Shown: one piece after another, positions 8,713 to 17,847 of the stretch
Layout of the letters: each line of letters starts with the position of its first letter
How positions within the stretch are numbered: position 1 is the stretch's first letter
NCBI RefSeq assembly: GCF_011761945.1
Contig: NZ_JAASQV010000001.1
Coordinates: forward strand, 1,736,001 to 1,800,000
Length of the DNA stretch: 64,000 bases
Reading direction: 5' to 3'
Source: Sphingomonas leidyi
Lineage (GTDB): Bacteria; Pseudomonadota; Alphaproteobacteria; Sphingomonadales; Sphingomonadaceae
The notes under the pieces: model-generated
The model's input: only the letters and a program-made list of their open reading frames with translations
What the model was told of the DNA's origin: nothing
Database searches by the model: none
Translations under genes and position numbers: made by a program

Positions 8713-10151
8713 TCGCCTCGGGCCGTGAGCGCCCGGGCCAGCGCGAGCGCGGAATCGAACGGAACGTCGCTCACATCGGGGCGATGCCAACCGCTTGCGC
8801 CGGCCGTATCCACCGTCACCGTCGCCACGCCCAGCCGGCGTTGCAGCCAGCTGCGGCGCACCGTGAGCGTCTGGATCGATTCGATGGGCACGATCCAGTC
8901 GCGCTGCGAGAGCACGCCGCGCATCACCTGCAGGCTGGTGTCGCGCAGCGCATAGCGATGCCCGGCGCGCTGGAAGATCGCCAGGATCACCGGCGCGGGC
9001 GCCAGCAGCAGCCCCCACCATAGCGGCGACAGGAAGAAGCCGGCAATGCCCGGGACCAGCACGATCGGCATGCCGTGGTGGATCGCGAAGCGCAGGATAT
9101 GGGCCGGCGCCACCGGACGCAGCCCCGGGCGCTGGAAAGGCGGGAGCGGCGTGGCGGCGATCACCTGTGCGGCCTCTTCCGCCGTGGCGAACGGCGCCAT
9201 TTCCTGGCGGCCCGCCCGGTCGGCGCTGCCGCCGAGCGTCTGCACCTCGACGCTGTTCCAGCCCAGCCGCCCGCTGATCGCTCCGCGGCGGACCAGGCCC
9301 AGCTGGATGCGGCGATCGGCGATGACCACTTCCGAGCGCGTGAGCAGCCCCCGGATACGGCGGAAACGGCCCGATTCATGCGTGAGCGTGAAGCCATAGT
9401 CCTTGAGCAGCGTGCGCGCCACGCCGGCGATCAGGCACAGCAGCAGGGCCATTGCCAGCACCAGGAACAGCGCGAGAATGCTGAATCGGGCGAAAGCGAA
9501 GCGCTCGGCCTCGCCGAACAGCTTCTCCCAGTCGAGCTTCAGCACCCGGTCCAGCGAATGGATCGCGCCAAAGATCGCCGCGATCCAGATCATCGAGAAG
9601 CCGAACACGCCGCACAGCAGCACCCGGCCGAGCGACATGGCGAAGACGATGCGGCGTCCGGGCTGCACCGGCGCCTCGGCGCCCACCCGTATTTCGGCGA
9701 CCGGCCGATGGCCGCGCAACAGGGCGCGGAGGCGCTCCGCCTCGGCCATGGAGACGCTGTCGAGCCTCGCCTCCTCGGCTTCGCCACCGCCCGTCTCGAG
9801 CTTGACCACCGCCAGTCCGAAGACGCGGGCAAAGGGGCTGCGCTCGATCGACACGTCCTGGATCCGGCCGCGCGGTATCGACCGGCGGCGGCGCTGGAGG
9901 ACGCCGTGCTGGATCAGCACCTCCTCCGCGCCGATCCGGTAGGTGAAGCTCCACCAGCCCAGCCAGGTGGAAAGGATCACCGCCGCCGCAATGGCCGCAA
10001 AGGCCCCCAATGCCAGCGCCGGGTGGAACTCGCGCCCCGCAAAGCCGAGAATCAGCGGCGGGAGTATCACCGTGGAAGGCGCACGCTTCACGAAGCGCAT
10101 GATCACGGTGAGGATGTGGAGCCGTCGGGGCGCGGCGCCGGGATCAATCAT
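8709..10151 (-). CDS. PH-domain membrane protein, YdbT-like
   Basis: The protein has 480 residues with repeated two-helix membrane hairpins, each followed by a bacterial PH (bPH2) module; three modules can be traced, with recognisable strands at TYRIGAEEVLIQHGVLQRRR, GFTLTHESGRFRRIRGLLTR and RYALRDTSLQVMRGVLSQRD. This matches the B. subtilis YdbT architecture. It overlaps the smaller partner upstream by 8 nt, the same two-gene arrangement as YdbS-YdbT, which has been linked to resistance to an antimicrobial peptide in Bacillus. Function here unknown. Confidence 0.85.
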   Translation of the reverse strand: MIDPGAAPRRLHILTVIMRFVKRAPSTVILPPLILGFAGREFHPALALGAFAAIAAAVILSTWLGWWSFTYRIGAEEVLIQHGVLQRRRRSIPRGRIQDVSIERSPFARVFGLAVVKLETGGGEAEEARLDSVSMAEAERLRALLRGHRPVAEIRVGAEAPVQPGRRIVFAMSLGRVLLCGVFGFSMIWIAAIFGAIHSLDRVLKLDWEKLFGEAERFAFARFSILALFLVLAMALLLCLIAGVARTLLKDYGFTLTHESGRFRRIRGLLTRSEVVIADRRIQLGLVRRGAISGRLGWNSVEVQTLGGSADRAGRQEMAPFATAEEAAQVIAATPLPPFQRPGLRPVAPAHILRFAIHHGMPIVLVPGIAGFFLSPLWWGLLLAPAPVILAIFQRAGHRYALRDTSLQVMRGVLSQRDWIVPIESIQTLTVRRSWLQRRLGVATVTVDTAGASGWHRPDVSDVPFDSALALARALTARGD

Positions 10152-10623
10152 GTTGCGCGCCGCCGATGCGCTCGCGGATCGCGTCGCGGATTTCCTCTGC
10201 GGTGGAGCGGGCGATGCCGGGCAGGATCACCACATTGGTATCCGTGCCCGCCGTGTGAAGGACGAGCGTGGCGACCCCGAACAGCCGCTCCAGCACGTCC
10301 TGTGCCACGTCGATATGCTGGACGCGCAGCGTCGGAACGATCGTGTGCACCCGCGTCCACAAGCCATGCTCGACATGAAGCTCGCCGCCGGTGAAGGCAT
10401 AGCCCCAGCGCCGCCAGCGCCGCCTCGGCGCGAAGCCGGCGATCCACAGGGCTACCAGCAGCGCGGGCGCGAGGATCGCTCCGGGCATCGGCAGTTCCGG
10501 CACGAAGAATTCCCCCGCGACCGCCGCCGCGAGCAGGATGAGCGCGGTGCGGACGGCGCGCAGGCGAATCACGTGAAGCTGCCCGCGCTCGAGCGGCATG
10601 AGCGGAACGATGGCCAGGGTCAT
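10144..10623 (-). CDS. PH-domain membrane protein, YdbS-like
   Basis: This 159-residue protein has two N-terminal membrane helices (about residues 22-60) and one bPH2 module: GYAFTGGELHVEHGLWTRVHTIVP, then RVQHIDVAQDVLERLFGVATLVLHTAG. This is the single-module partner of the three-module protein encoded immediately downstream. The two very likely form one membrane complex. The start at 10623 lacks a good Shine-Dalgarno; Met9 (10599) is an alternative. Confidence 0.85.
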   Translation of the reverse strand: MTLAIVPLMPLERGQLHVIRLRAVRTALILLAAAVAGEFFVPELPMPGAILAPALLVALWIAGFAPRRRWRRWGYAFTGGELHVEHGLWTRVHTIVPTLRVQHIDVAQDVLERLFGVATLVLHTAGTDTNVVILPGIARSTAEEIRDAIRERIGGAQHD

Positions 10624-11040
10624 GAAAGGAGTATCACCGAGTGTCTTATTTCACTCAAGCACTAGCAGTGCCGGAGCGGGGCGAAGTTTCCGGAATTCGC
10701 GCAAGGGGCCAGGCGCCCCTTCCTCCCGGCACGCCAATTGCGCCCCGTCTCGGGATGTGCAGCCATTCCGGAATCGAATTCCGAGTGCATCCAACGCATA
10801 ATCGGATGAAATCAAAGTATAGATCGACGAATCTTCACGCATATGCGCAACAATTTGCGATGACTTCCATGGTTTTACAACGGCAATTACAGAAAATTCC
10901 GGAATAATTTCCGCACAGGGGGAAAAAGCCGAAACGGATATGCTCTCGATCCGATGGATTGACAGGTCGAACGCCTCACTTGGCTTTCATGAACGAAGCG
11001 ATTATCTTGCGTCGTCGGGAGACCGAGGGGGAATAATCGC
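10624..11040. other. Less GC-rich intergenic region upstream of the peptidase/MBL cassette
   Basis: This 417-nt gap lies between divergent genes. From about 10790 to 10925 it is visibly richer in A and T than its surroundings (for example around 10801-10910), unusual in this window and compatible with a regulatory region or an integration boundary. TTGACA at 10959-10964 is a possible -35 element, but no good -10 follows at 16-18 nt. An 88-codon frame at 10641-10907 has no ribosome-binding site and atypical composition, so I do not call it. No inverted repeats or tRNA remnant were found. Confidence 0.45.
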
Positions 11041-12774
11041 GTGTCCGAACCGCCACCAACACGCAAGCTCACGATCATCGCCAAGGATCCGGGACTGCGC
11101 CTGGGGCCAGGGGGGCCGATGGCGTTCGTGGAAGTCAGCGTGCCCGCGGAAATCCTGGCCAAGGGGCCGACCGGCTATCGAATCAAGGTCGTCGACTATA
11201 ACGCGACCGAGCGGCGCACCTATCTGGACCAGCAGGAATATCAGGCCGGCGACGGAATGCTGGTCGATCCGTTCGCGCCCCTCCCGGGTGAGACGCGAGA
11301 GGATCCGGCCTATCAGAAGCGGCTGCTTGCAGACCCGAACTTCCACGCGCAGAACACCTATGCGATCGCGATGCGCACGCTGGGTGCCTTCGAGCGCGCC
11401 TTGGGGCGGCGGGTGAGCTGGAGTTCCGGCGGCCACCAGTTGCACATCGCGCCGCACGCCTTCGCCCAGGCCAACGCCTTCTATTCCGAGCCCGACCGGG
11501 CATTGATGTTCGGCTATTTCTTCCGGCAGGACGGCCAGCCGGTTTTCACCTGCCTGAGCCACGACATCGTCGCGCACGAGACGGCACACGCGCTGCTGGA
11601 CGGCCTGCGGTCCCGCTTCAGCGAGCCTTCCGGCCCCGACCAGGCAGCGTTCCACGAGGGCTTTGCCGATATCGTCGCGCTGCTGTCGATCTTCTCCCTC
11701 AAGCCTGTCGTCGCCGCCGCGATCGGGGAAGACAGCCGTTTCGTCGACGCGGACCGCACCATCCGGCTCGTCGCGGTCGGCAAGCTCACCGCCGACGCGA
11801 TCCGCAACTCGATCCTGCTCGGCGTGGCCCGCGAGGTCGGCGAGGCGCTCGAAACCGGCCAGCGCGGCGCGCTTCGCCGCTCGGTCGAGCTCACTCCCGA
11901 AGCGGCCCACCTGCTCCACGGCGAAGTGGAGGAACATGCGCGCGGCGAGATCCTCGTCGCGGCGATGATGAACGCCTTTGTCGAGCTCTGGAGCGAGCGG
12001 ATCGCGGAGCTCGGGCGCTTCGCGGGTGACAGCTACAATCTGGACGCAGTCGTCGAAGAGGGCGCGAAGCTCGCCGGGCACCTGCTCAACATGGCGATCC
12101 GCGCGCTCGACTACTGCCCGCCGACCGATCTCGATTTCGGCCAGTATCTCAGTGCGCTGCTCACTGCCGACCGCGAACTCGTCCCCGAGGACGAATGGGG
12201 ATATCGCGCGGTGATCCGCACCATGTTCGAGCGATACGGCATCCGCCCGCAGGGCGCCACCTGCGACGCCGAAGGATGCTGGCAACGCTACCCCGCCGAC
12301 GGCAGGCTGACCTATGCCCGATCGAACTACCAGGCGATGACCCGAAGCCGCGACGAGCTGTTCCGCTTCCTCTGGGAGAATCGCGAGACGCTCGGGCTCA
12401 GTCCCCGCGCCTATTCCGAAGTGATTTCGATCGACCCGGCAAGCCGAATCGGCCCCGACGGCATCGCCCTGCACGAGACGGTCTGCCAATATGTGCAGCG
12501 CGCCGATCTGTTCGGTGCCGAATTCAAGGCCGTGCTCGGCACCGAGCGGCCGGAGGGCATGCGGAGCAGCGACCGCTACACCGCCTATGGCGGCGGCGTG
12601 GTGATCCTCGATCAATATGGCCGAGTGAAATATCATATCGCCAATCGGCTGGAGGACGCCGAACGCCAGCTGGCACGCGCGCAATATATGGTCGATACCG
12701 GGCAGATCGGTGCGCCGGCAGCGCCCGACCGGCTCCGCTTCGCGGCCCTTCACCAGCAACGCATGGGGGCCTGA
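11041..12774 (+). CDS. Cytosolic zinc metallopeptidase, M4-like gluzincin
   Basis: The protein has 577 residues and a GTG start, with GAGGGGGA 8-12 nt upstream. It has no signal peptide, unlike secreted M4 thermolysin-type enzymes. HETAH at residues 179-183 is the HExxH zinc motif, and FHEGFADIVALLSIF (Glu206) supplies the expected third ligand about 25 residues later, as in the NExxSD motif of M4. The C-terminal half is helical and without recognised domain, ending with a segment (YGGGVVILDQYGRVKYHIAN) of possible beta structure. Its gene is 2 nt from the MBL-fold gene, so the two are co-translated. I infer a two-component system of unknown purpose. Confidence 0.7.
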   Translation: MSEPPPTRKLTIIAKDPGLRLGPGGPMAFVEVSVPAEILAKGPTGYRIKVVDYNATERRTYLDQQEYQAGDGMLVDPFAPLPGETREDPAYQKRLLADPNFHAQNTYAIAMRTLGAFERALGRRVSWSSGGHQLHIAPHAFAQANAFYSEPDRALMFGYFFRQDGQPVFTCLSHDIVAHETAHALLDGLRSRFSEPSGPDQAAFHEGFADIVALLSIFSLKPVVAAAIGEDSRFVDADRTIRLVAVGKLTADAIRNSILLGVAREVGEALETGQRGALRRSVELTPEAAHLLHGEVEEHARGEILVAAMMNAFVELWSERIAELGRFAGDSYNLDAVVEEGAKLAGHLLNMAIRALDYCPPTDLDFGQYLSALLTADRELVPEDEWGYRAVIRTMFERYGIRPQGATCDAEGCWQRYPADGRLTYARSNYQAMTRSRDELFRFLWENRETLGLSPRAYSEVISIDPASRIGPDGIALHETVCQYVQRADLFGAEFKAVLGTERPEGMRSSDRYTAYGGGVVILDQYGRVKYHIANRLEDAERQLARAQYMVDTGQIGAPAAPDRLRFAALHQQRMGA

Positions 12775-12776
12775 AC

Positions 12777-14081
12777 ATGCCAGCCGCTCCGGAAACCGCG
12801 ACGATCTATGCCTATCAGGTCGGCTTTGGCGACTGCATCCTTGTGCGCTTCACCTATGCCGGCGGCGCACTGCGCCACATGCTGATCGACTTCGGCACGA
12901 CCGGCTTGCCCGAGCATGCCGAGAAGACGCAGATGCTCCAGGTCGCCCAGGACATCCAGGGAAAGGTGCGCGAGGGCGATCCCGACCGGCGCCTCGACGT
13001 GCTCGTCGCCACGCATCGCCATGCCGACCATATCAGCGGTTTCGCGACCAGGGACGGCGCGGGATCGGGCGACGTGATCCGCGCGCTCGACCCGCGCTTC
13101 ATCGTGCAGCCCTGGACCGAGGCCCCGGAAGCACCCCTTGATTGGGAAGGGCCCGACGCCAGCGTCACCGGACAGGCATTGCGGCAGCGCCGTGCGTCGC
13201 TCCAGGCCATGGAGGATGCTGCCGGCACGCTGGTGGCCTTTGCCGACGCCCAGGCCGGGCACCTTCCCAAGGCGCTGGCCGAGCAGCTCCGCTTCATCGG
13301 GCAGGACAATCTCTCGAACCGATCGGCGATCGACAATCTGCGGACGATGCCCGGCGAGAAACGCTATGCCTATCATGGCTGCGACCTGGGCCTCGCCTCG
13401 GCGCTTCCGGGCATGGACGTGCACGTCCTCGGCCCGCCCACGCTGCGGCAGACCGACACGATCCGCAAGCAGCGCTCGAGCGATCCCGACGAGTTCTGGC
13501 AACTTGCCCCGAAGCGCCTCAATGACGCGCTGGCGATCGGCGACGAAGGCAAGCTCCTCTTCCCGAACGCCAGGCATCGGCTGCGCTCGAAGCCCCTGCT
13601 CGAGCATCGCTGGCTCCAGGATCGGATCGATGCCGCCAATACCGAGATGCTGGTCGGGCTGGTGCGCGCACTCGATGCGCAGATGAACAACACCAGCGTC
13701 ATCCTGCTGCTCAAGGCCGGCTCGAAGACCCTGCTATTCCCGGGCGATGCGCAGATCGAGAACTGGGCCTATGCGCTGCAATCGGACATGGCATCGCTGC
13801 TCGACGACGTCGATCTCTACAAGGTCGGCCATCATGGCAGCCGGAACGCCACGCCGCGCAGCATGTGGCGCCGCTTCACCAAGAAATCGGACCGGAGCGG
13901 CCCAGGCCGCCTGACCTCGGTGCTGTCGACCAAGCACGGCAAGCATGGCAGCGAGGACCGCAAGACCGAAGTGCCCCGCCGAACGCTGGTCACCGAGCTC
14001 GACGCGCAGTCGAATCTCTACTCGACCGAAGCGCTGGAGCCCGATGCGCTCTATCAGGAGGTCGTGCTGGACCTGCGCTGA
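12777..14081 (+). CDS. ComEC-like metallo-beta-lactamase-fold hydrolase (soluble)
   Basis: The protein has 434 residues. VGFGDCILVRF opens the fold; ATHRHADHISGF at residues 78-89 is the HxHxDH di-metal motif; the later NNTSVILLL, LLFPGDAQ and YKVGHHGSRNAT are the hallmark blocks of the ComEC/Rec2 C-terminal nuclease-like domain. No membrane part is present, so this is not a DNA-uptake channel. Between the blocks lies a helical insertion of about 120 residues. Standalone ComEC-like MBL proteins occur next to proteases and nucleases in predicted conflict systems; a hydrolytic role on nucleic acid or a nucleotide is likely but not shown. Confidence 0.78.
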   Translation: MPAAPETATIYAYQVGFGDCILVRFTYAGGALRHMLIDFGTTGLPEHAEKTQMLQVAQDIQGKVREGDPDRRLDVLVATHRHADHISGFATRDGAGSGDVIRALDPRFIVQPWTEAPEAPLDWEGPDASVTGQALRQRRASLQAMEDAAGTLVAFADAQAGHLPKALAEQLRFIGQDNLSNRSAIDNLRTMPGEKRYAYHGCDLGLASALPGMDVHVLGPPTLRQTDTIRKQRSSDPDEFWQLAPKRLNDALAIGDEGKLLFPNARHRLRSKPLLEHRWLQDRIDAANTEMLVGLVRALDAQMNNTSVILLLKAGSKTLLFPGDAQIENWAYALQSDMASLLDDVDLYKVGHHGSRNATPRSMWRRFTKKSDRSGPGRLTSVLSTKHGKHGSEDRKTEVPRRTLVTELDAQSNLYSTEALEPDALYQEVVLDLR

Positions 14082-14088
14082 CCGGCGG

Positions 14089-14733
14089 CTATTCGCGCGC
14101 CTGCGATCGCGGTGCGGTTCCGCGCGCTTCGATGCCCTTGCGCGGTTCGAGGATCAGGGTGCGATCCTCGACGCGCCAGGACTTGAGGCGCGACAGGAAG
14201 TTCATGCCCAGCACATCGAGATCGCCGAAGCTGTCGCCCACCACCAGGGGCAGGTCACGCGTCGATAGCGGCCCGATCGCGACATTGTCGGCCCGCGCCG
14301 GCTGCGCCTGAACCGTGCCATTGGCGGTTTCGATCAGCATCGGCGGCGCCAGGGCAGGCTTGACCTCGGCCGCCTCGGCGGTGTCGCGCGAAATGGCGGT
14401 GATCGTCGCGCCGCTGTCGACCAGCATGCGCCGCTCTACTCCGTTGATCTGCACGCGCGCCCAGAAATGCCCGTCCGGGCTCATCTTGATCCGCACCGTC
14501 TCGCCCTGAACCACCTGCTGCTCATAGCCGAGCTTCTCCGAGGCGCGCGCCAGCAGCCCGCCCAGTTCCTGGCGATGATACATCACGATCACCGCAGTCA
14601 CGCCGATGATCGCCCAGAGCACGAGGGTCTGCAACAGGCCGCGCAAGGTGACGCGGTGGGACGACAAGGCCTTGAGCGCCAGCATCAGCGCGCCGAGCAA
14701 CAGCAGCAGCTGGATGATGCGGTCGTCACTCAT
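14089..14733 (-). CDS. Membrane-anchored retropepsin-like aspartic protease
   Basis: The protein has 214 residues. Two N-terminal helices (LLLLLGALMLALKAL and LVLWAIIGVTAVIVMY) anchor a periplasmic domain in which MLVDSGATITAIS is the retropepsin active site (DSGAT) and VLGMNFLSRLKSW the C-terminal hydrophobic-Gly motif. This matches the proteobacterial clan AA protease family (TIGR02281-like). It works as a homodimer, one Asp per chain. Its ATG overlaps the stop of the upstream PhnP-like gene (ATGA), making it the last gene of the holB-metG-tatD block. Confidence 0.85.
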   Translation of the reverse strand: MSDDRIIQLLLLLGALMLALKALSSHRVTLRGLLQTLVLWAIIGVTAVIVMYHRQELGGLLARASEKLGYEQQVVQGETVRIKMSPDGHFWARVQINGVERRMLVDSGATITAISRDTAEAAEVKPALAPPMLIETANGTVQAQPARADNVAIGPLSTRDLPLVVGDSFGDLDVLGMNFLSRLKSWRVEDRTLILEPRKGIEARGTAPRSQARE

Positions 14734-15497
14734 ATCGCAACCTCCATGCCGTCAAAGCCGGGCTCGACTCCGGCGGGCAGCGTTGCCGCGAGCGTCGCAT
14801 AGTCCATCGAATTGTCCATATGGGCGAGCACTGCGCGCCGCGGCGCCAGTTCCCGCACCCAGCCCAGCACGGCATCGAGGTGCGCGTGCGTCGGGTGCGG
14901 CGCCCGGCGGAGGCAATCGACCACCCAGACATCCAGATCCTGATACAAGCTACGCATATCTTGCGTCATCTCATTGAAATCTATGGCGTATGCCATGGAT
15001 TTACCATCACTCTCGAAGCGCAGCCCCGCAGAGCTTATCCCTCCGTGCGGCTGATCCACGACGCGGATATGGATATCGCCGATCGTAATTGCATCGGGCA
15101 GCGGCGCGATCGCCACGGTCGGCCGGTAGAGCTTGCTGCCCCGGAAGGCATAGGCGAAGCGCTTCTCCAGCTGCTCCAGCGCAAAGGGCCGGGCAAGGCC
15201 GCGCACAGGCTCCCCTTGCCGCGCATGCATGATCTGCCGGAGGTCGTCGATGCCGTGGCAATGATCGGCATGATCATGCGTCCATATCACCGCATCGAGA
15301 TCGGCGATCCCCGCGGCCAGCGCCTGCTCGCGAAAGTCCGGGCTGGTGTCGATCAGCACCCGGGTCGTCCGGGTCCACACCAGCGCCGAGGCGCGGGTAC
15401 GCCGGTTCCTCGGCTCGGCGGGATCGCAAGCGCCCCAGTCGTTCCCGATCCGCGGCACGCCGGACGAGGTGCCGGAGCCGAGGATGCGCAGCTTCAT
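14730..15497 (-). CDS. MBL-fold metal-dependent hydrolase, PhnP-like
   Basis: The protein has 255 residues. ILGSGTSSGVPRIG is the N-terminal signature of the PhnP/beta-lactamase superfamily I phosphodiesterases, WTHDHADHCHGIDDLR is the metal site, and HAHLDAVLGW and LAHMDNSMDY give later ligands. CDPAEPRNRRTR resembles the C-x8-R segment of PhnP. In alphaproteobacteria this gene regularly follows tatD, as here, with a 4-nt ATGA overlap. Probably a cyclic nucleotide or sugar phosphodiesterase; substrate unknown. Confidence 0.88.
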   Translation of the reverse strand: MKLRILGSGTSSGVPRIGNDWGACDPAEPRNRRTRASALVWTRTTRVLIDTSPDFREQALAAGIADLDAVIWTHDHADHCHGIDDLRQIMHARQGEPVRGLARPFALEQLEKRFAYAFRGSKLYRPTVAIAPLPDAITIGDIHIRVVDQPHGGISSAGLRFESDGKSMAYAIDFNEMTQDMRSLYQDLDVWVVDCLRRAPHPTHAHLDAVLGWVRELAPRRAVLAHMDNSMDYATLAATLPAGVEPGFDGMEVAI

Positions 15498-16273
15498 GCC
15501 CGCGTCTTGGCGAACAGCTTGTGGAAGTTCGCGCGGGTAGCCTCCGCCAGCGCATCGGGATCCTCGCCGCGCAGATTGGCGAGGAAACGGCAGGTGTCGG
15601 CGACGAAGGCCGGCTCCCCCGTCTTCCCTCGATGCGGCACCGGGGCAAGGAAGGGAGCATCGGTCTCGATCAGCAGGCGATCGCGGGGCAGCCGCGCCGC
15701 GGTCGCCTGCAGGTCATGCGCGTTCTTGAAGGTCACGATGCCCGAGATCGAGATATAGAGGCCGAGATCGAGCGCGATATCGGCGAACGCCCCGCTCGCG
15801 GTGAAACAGTGGATCACGCCGGGAAAGGCGCCCTTCGCCATCTCGTCGCGCAGGATCTCGGCGGTGTCCGCCTCGGCATCGCGGGTGTGCACGATCAGCG
15901 GCAGCTGGGTCTCGCGGCACGCCGCGATGTGCGCGCGGAAGCTCGCCCGCTGGCGATCCCGGTCGCTATGGTCGTAATAATAGTCGAGCCCGGTCTCGCC
16001 GATGCCGACGACGCGCGGGTGGCGCGCCTTGTCGACCAGCCTGGCGGCATCGATGTCGGGATGCTCGTCGGCCTCGTGCGGATGGATGCCGACCGAGGCC
16101 CAGACGTCAGGCTCGCGCTCGGCGACGCCGATCACTTCGTCCCATTCGCGCTCGCGGGTCGAGATGTTGAGCATCGCGACCACGCCGGCCGCCCGGGCGC
16201 GCGCCAGCACTTCGGGCTGCTGCTCGCCCAGGCCCTTGTAGATCAGGTGGCAATGGCTGTCGGCAAGGTTCAC
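15494..16273 (-). CDS. tatD: TatD-family metal-dependent deoxyribonuclease
   Basis: The protein has 259 residues. DSHCHL (residues 5-10), SVGIHPHEAD, GIGETGLDYYYDHSDRDRQ, PLIVHTRDAE and the late IETDAPFLAP are the successive metal-binding blocks of TatD nucleases (3'-5' DNA/RNA exonuclease, quality control). It overlaps the stop of metG by 4 nt (ATGA) and is itself overlapped by the PhnP-like gene. Confidence 0.93.
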   Translation of the reverse strand: MNLADSHCHLIYKGLGEQQPEVLARARAAGVVAMLNISTREREWDEVIGVAEREPDVWASVGIHPHEADEHPDIDAARLVDKARHPRVVGIGETGLDYYYDHSDRDRQRASFRAHIAACRETQLPLIVHTRDAEADTAEILRDEMAKGAFPGVIHCFTASGAFADIALDLGLYISISGIVTFKNAHDLQATAARLPRDRLLIETDAPFLAPVPHRGKTGEPAFVADTCRFLANLRGEDPDALAEATRANFHKLFAKTRA

Positions 16274-17769
16274 GCGTCTTCCTTCAGCTCCAGCCGCGGG
16301 AAGATGGGGGTCGGCGGCGCGATGCGGAAGTCCCGATCCCCGTCCGGCCCCAGCTGCGCGAGCAGCTTCGCCGCCGAGCCCGGCACCACCGGCGCAATCG
16401 TGACGGCAAGACGCCGGATCGCGCGCAGCAGCGTGCCGAGCACGGCGTGCATCCGCTCAGGATCGGTCTTGCGCAGCCCCCAGGGCGCCTGTGCGTCGAT
16501 ATATTGGTTGCAGGCGAACACGCCGGTCATCCACAGTTCGACCCCCTGGCTGAGCGCGAGATCCTCGAAGGCGCGCGTGAAGCCGGCACAGGCGGTATCG
16601 ACCTCGGCGAGAAGCACCGCATCGGCCTCCTCGGCGCGCCCGGCCTCGACGCGCCCGTCGCAATTCTTGGCGATGAAGGCGAGCGTCCGCTGGGCGAGGT
16701 TGCCGAAGCTGTTGGACAGATCGGCATTGGCACGCGTGACGATCGCTTCGTCGCTGAACGTGCCGTCATTGCCGAAGCTCACGTCGCGCAGCAGGAAATA
16801 GCGCAGCGCGTCGACGCCGTAATATTCGGCCAGCGCCATCGGATCGACGACATTGCCGACCGACTTGGACATCTTTTCCCCGCGATTGAGCAGGAAACCA
16901 TGCCCGAACACCTGCTTCGGCAGCGCGATCTTCGCCGACATCAGGAAGGCCGGCCAATAGACGGTGTGGAAGCGGACGATATCCTTGCCGATCAGGTGGA
17001 TGTCCGCCGGCCAGTAGCGCGCCAGCCGCGCGCTGTCGTCGGGATAGCCCGCGCCGGTCAGATAGTTGGTCAGCGCATCGACCCAGACATACATGACATG
17101 CCCGGGCGAGCCCGGCACCGGCACGCCCCAATCGAAGCTGGTACGCGAGACCGACAGGTCCGCCAGCCCGCCCTCGACGAAGCGCAGGATCTCGTTGCGG
17201 CGCGATTCCGGGCGGATGAAGTCCGGATTGGCCGCGTAGAGGTCGAGCAGCGGCTGCTGGTACTTGGACAGGCGGAAGAACCAGGTCTCCTCCGCCGTCC
17301 ACTCCACCGGCGTGCCCTGGGGCGAGAGCTTCACGCCCCCTTCCCCCTCGACCAGTTCCTTCTCCTCGTAGAACGCCTCGTCGCGCACCGAATACCAGCC
17401 CTCGTAGCGATCGAGATACAGGTCGCCGGCATCGGCCATCGCCTGCCAGATCGCCTGGCTGGCCTTGTAGTGATCGGCCTCCGAAGTGCGGATGAAACGA
17501 TCGGACGAGATATCAAGCTTCTCAGCCATCTCGCTGAAATATCCGGACATCTCGTCCGCAAGCTCGCGCGCGGTCATGTCGCGTTCGCGCGCCGTCTTGA
17601 CCATCTTGAGGCCATGCTCGTCGGTGCCGGTCTGGAAGAAGACGTCGCGGCCCTGCGCGCGCTGGAACCGGGCGATCGCGTCGGCGGCGATCATCTCATA
17701 GGCATGTCCGATATGCGGACGGCCATTGGGATAGTGGATCGCGGTGGTGATGTAGAAAGGCTCGGCCAT
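16270..17769 (-). CDS. metG: Methionyl-tRNA synthetase
   Basis: A class I synthetase of 499 residues. PHIGHAYE (HIGH motif, residues 18-25) and GEKMSKSVGN (KMSKS, about residue 300) are intact. No Cys4 zinc knuckle is seen in the connective domain and no C-terminal tRNA-binding (EMAP-like) extension, so this is the short alphaproteobacterial form. Cytosolic; charges tRNA-Met. Downstream tatD overlaps by 4 nt. Confidence 0.97.
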   Translation of the reverse strand: MAEPFYITTAIHYPNGRPHIGHAYEMIAADAIARFQRAQGRDVFFQTGTDEHGLKMVKTARERDMTARELADEMSGYFSEMAEKLDISSDRFIRTSEADHYKASQAIWQAMADAGDLYLDRYEGWYSVRDEAFYEEKELVEGEGGVKLSPQGTPVEWTAEETWFFRLSKYQQPLLDLYAANPDFIRPESRRNEILRFVEGGLADLSVSRTSFDWGVPVPGSPGHVMYVWVDALTNYLTGAGYPDDSARLARYWPADIHLIGKDIVRFHTVYWPAFLMSAKIALPKQVFGHGFLLNRGEKMSKSVGNVVDPMALAEYYGVDALRYFLLRDVSFGNDGTFSDEAIVTRANADLSNSFGNLAQRTLAFIAKNCDGRVEAGRAEEADAVLLAEVDTACAGFTRAFEDLALSQGVELWMTGVFACNQYIDAQAPWGLRKTDPERMHAVLGTLLRAIRRLAVTIAPVVPGSAAKLLAQLGPDGDRDFRIAPPTPIFPRLELKEDA

Positions 17770-17803
17770 CCGGGCGCTTTAGGCGATCACTTTCGCCGCG
17801 TCA

Positions 17804-17826
17804 CCCCGCCTCGCGCCCTTGCGGGG
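17804..17826. repeat. GC-rich hairpin between the 106-residue gene and metG
   Basis: CCCCGC (17804-17809) pairs with GCGGGG (17821-17826). It begins 35 nt upstream of the metG start and 22 nt beyond the stop of the preceding gene. It resembles the short CCCCGC...GCGGGG intergenic units common in sphingomonads and could slow transcription into metG. Confidence 0.4.
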
Positions 17827-17847
17827 AAGCATGGGCGGCGTGCAGGT

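Noticed and set aside
10641-10907. An 88-codon frame in the less GC-rich gap before the peptidase gene
   Set aside because: No ribosome-binding site, composition unlike other genes here, and no domain or signal; kept as non-coding.
10959-10987. TTGACA as a promoter for the peptidase/MBL cassette
   Set aside because: The -35 hexamer is perfect but no acceptable -10 is found at 16-18 nt (GGCTTT only).
11002-12759. A 585-codon open frame opposite the metallopeptidase gene
   Set aside because: The + strand has HETAH and a matching third ligand, a ribosome-binding site and a 2-nt link to the next gene; the opposite frame has no recognisable motif.
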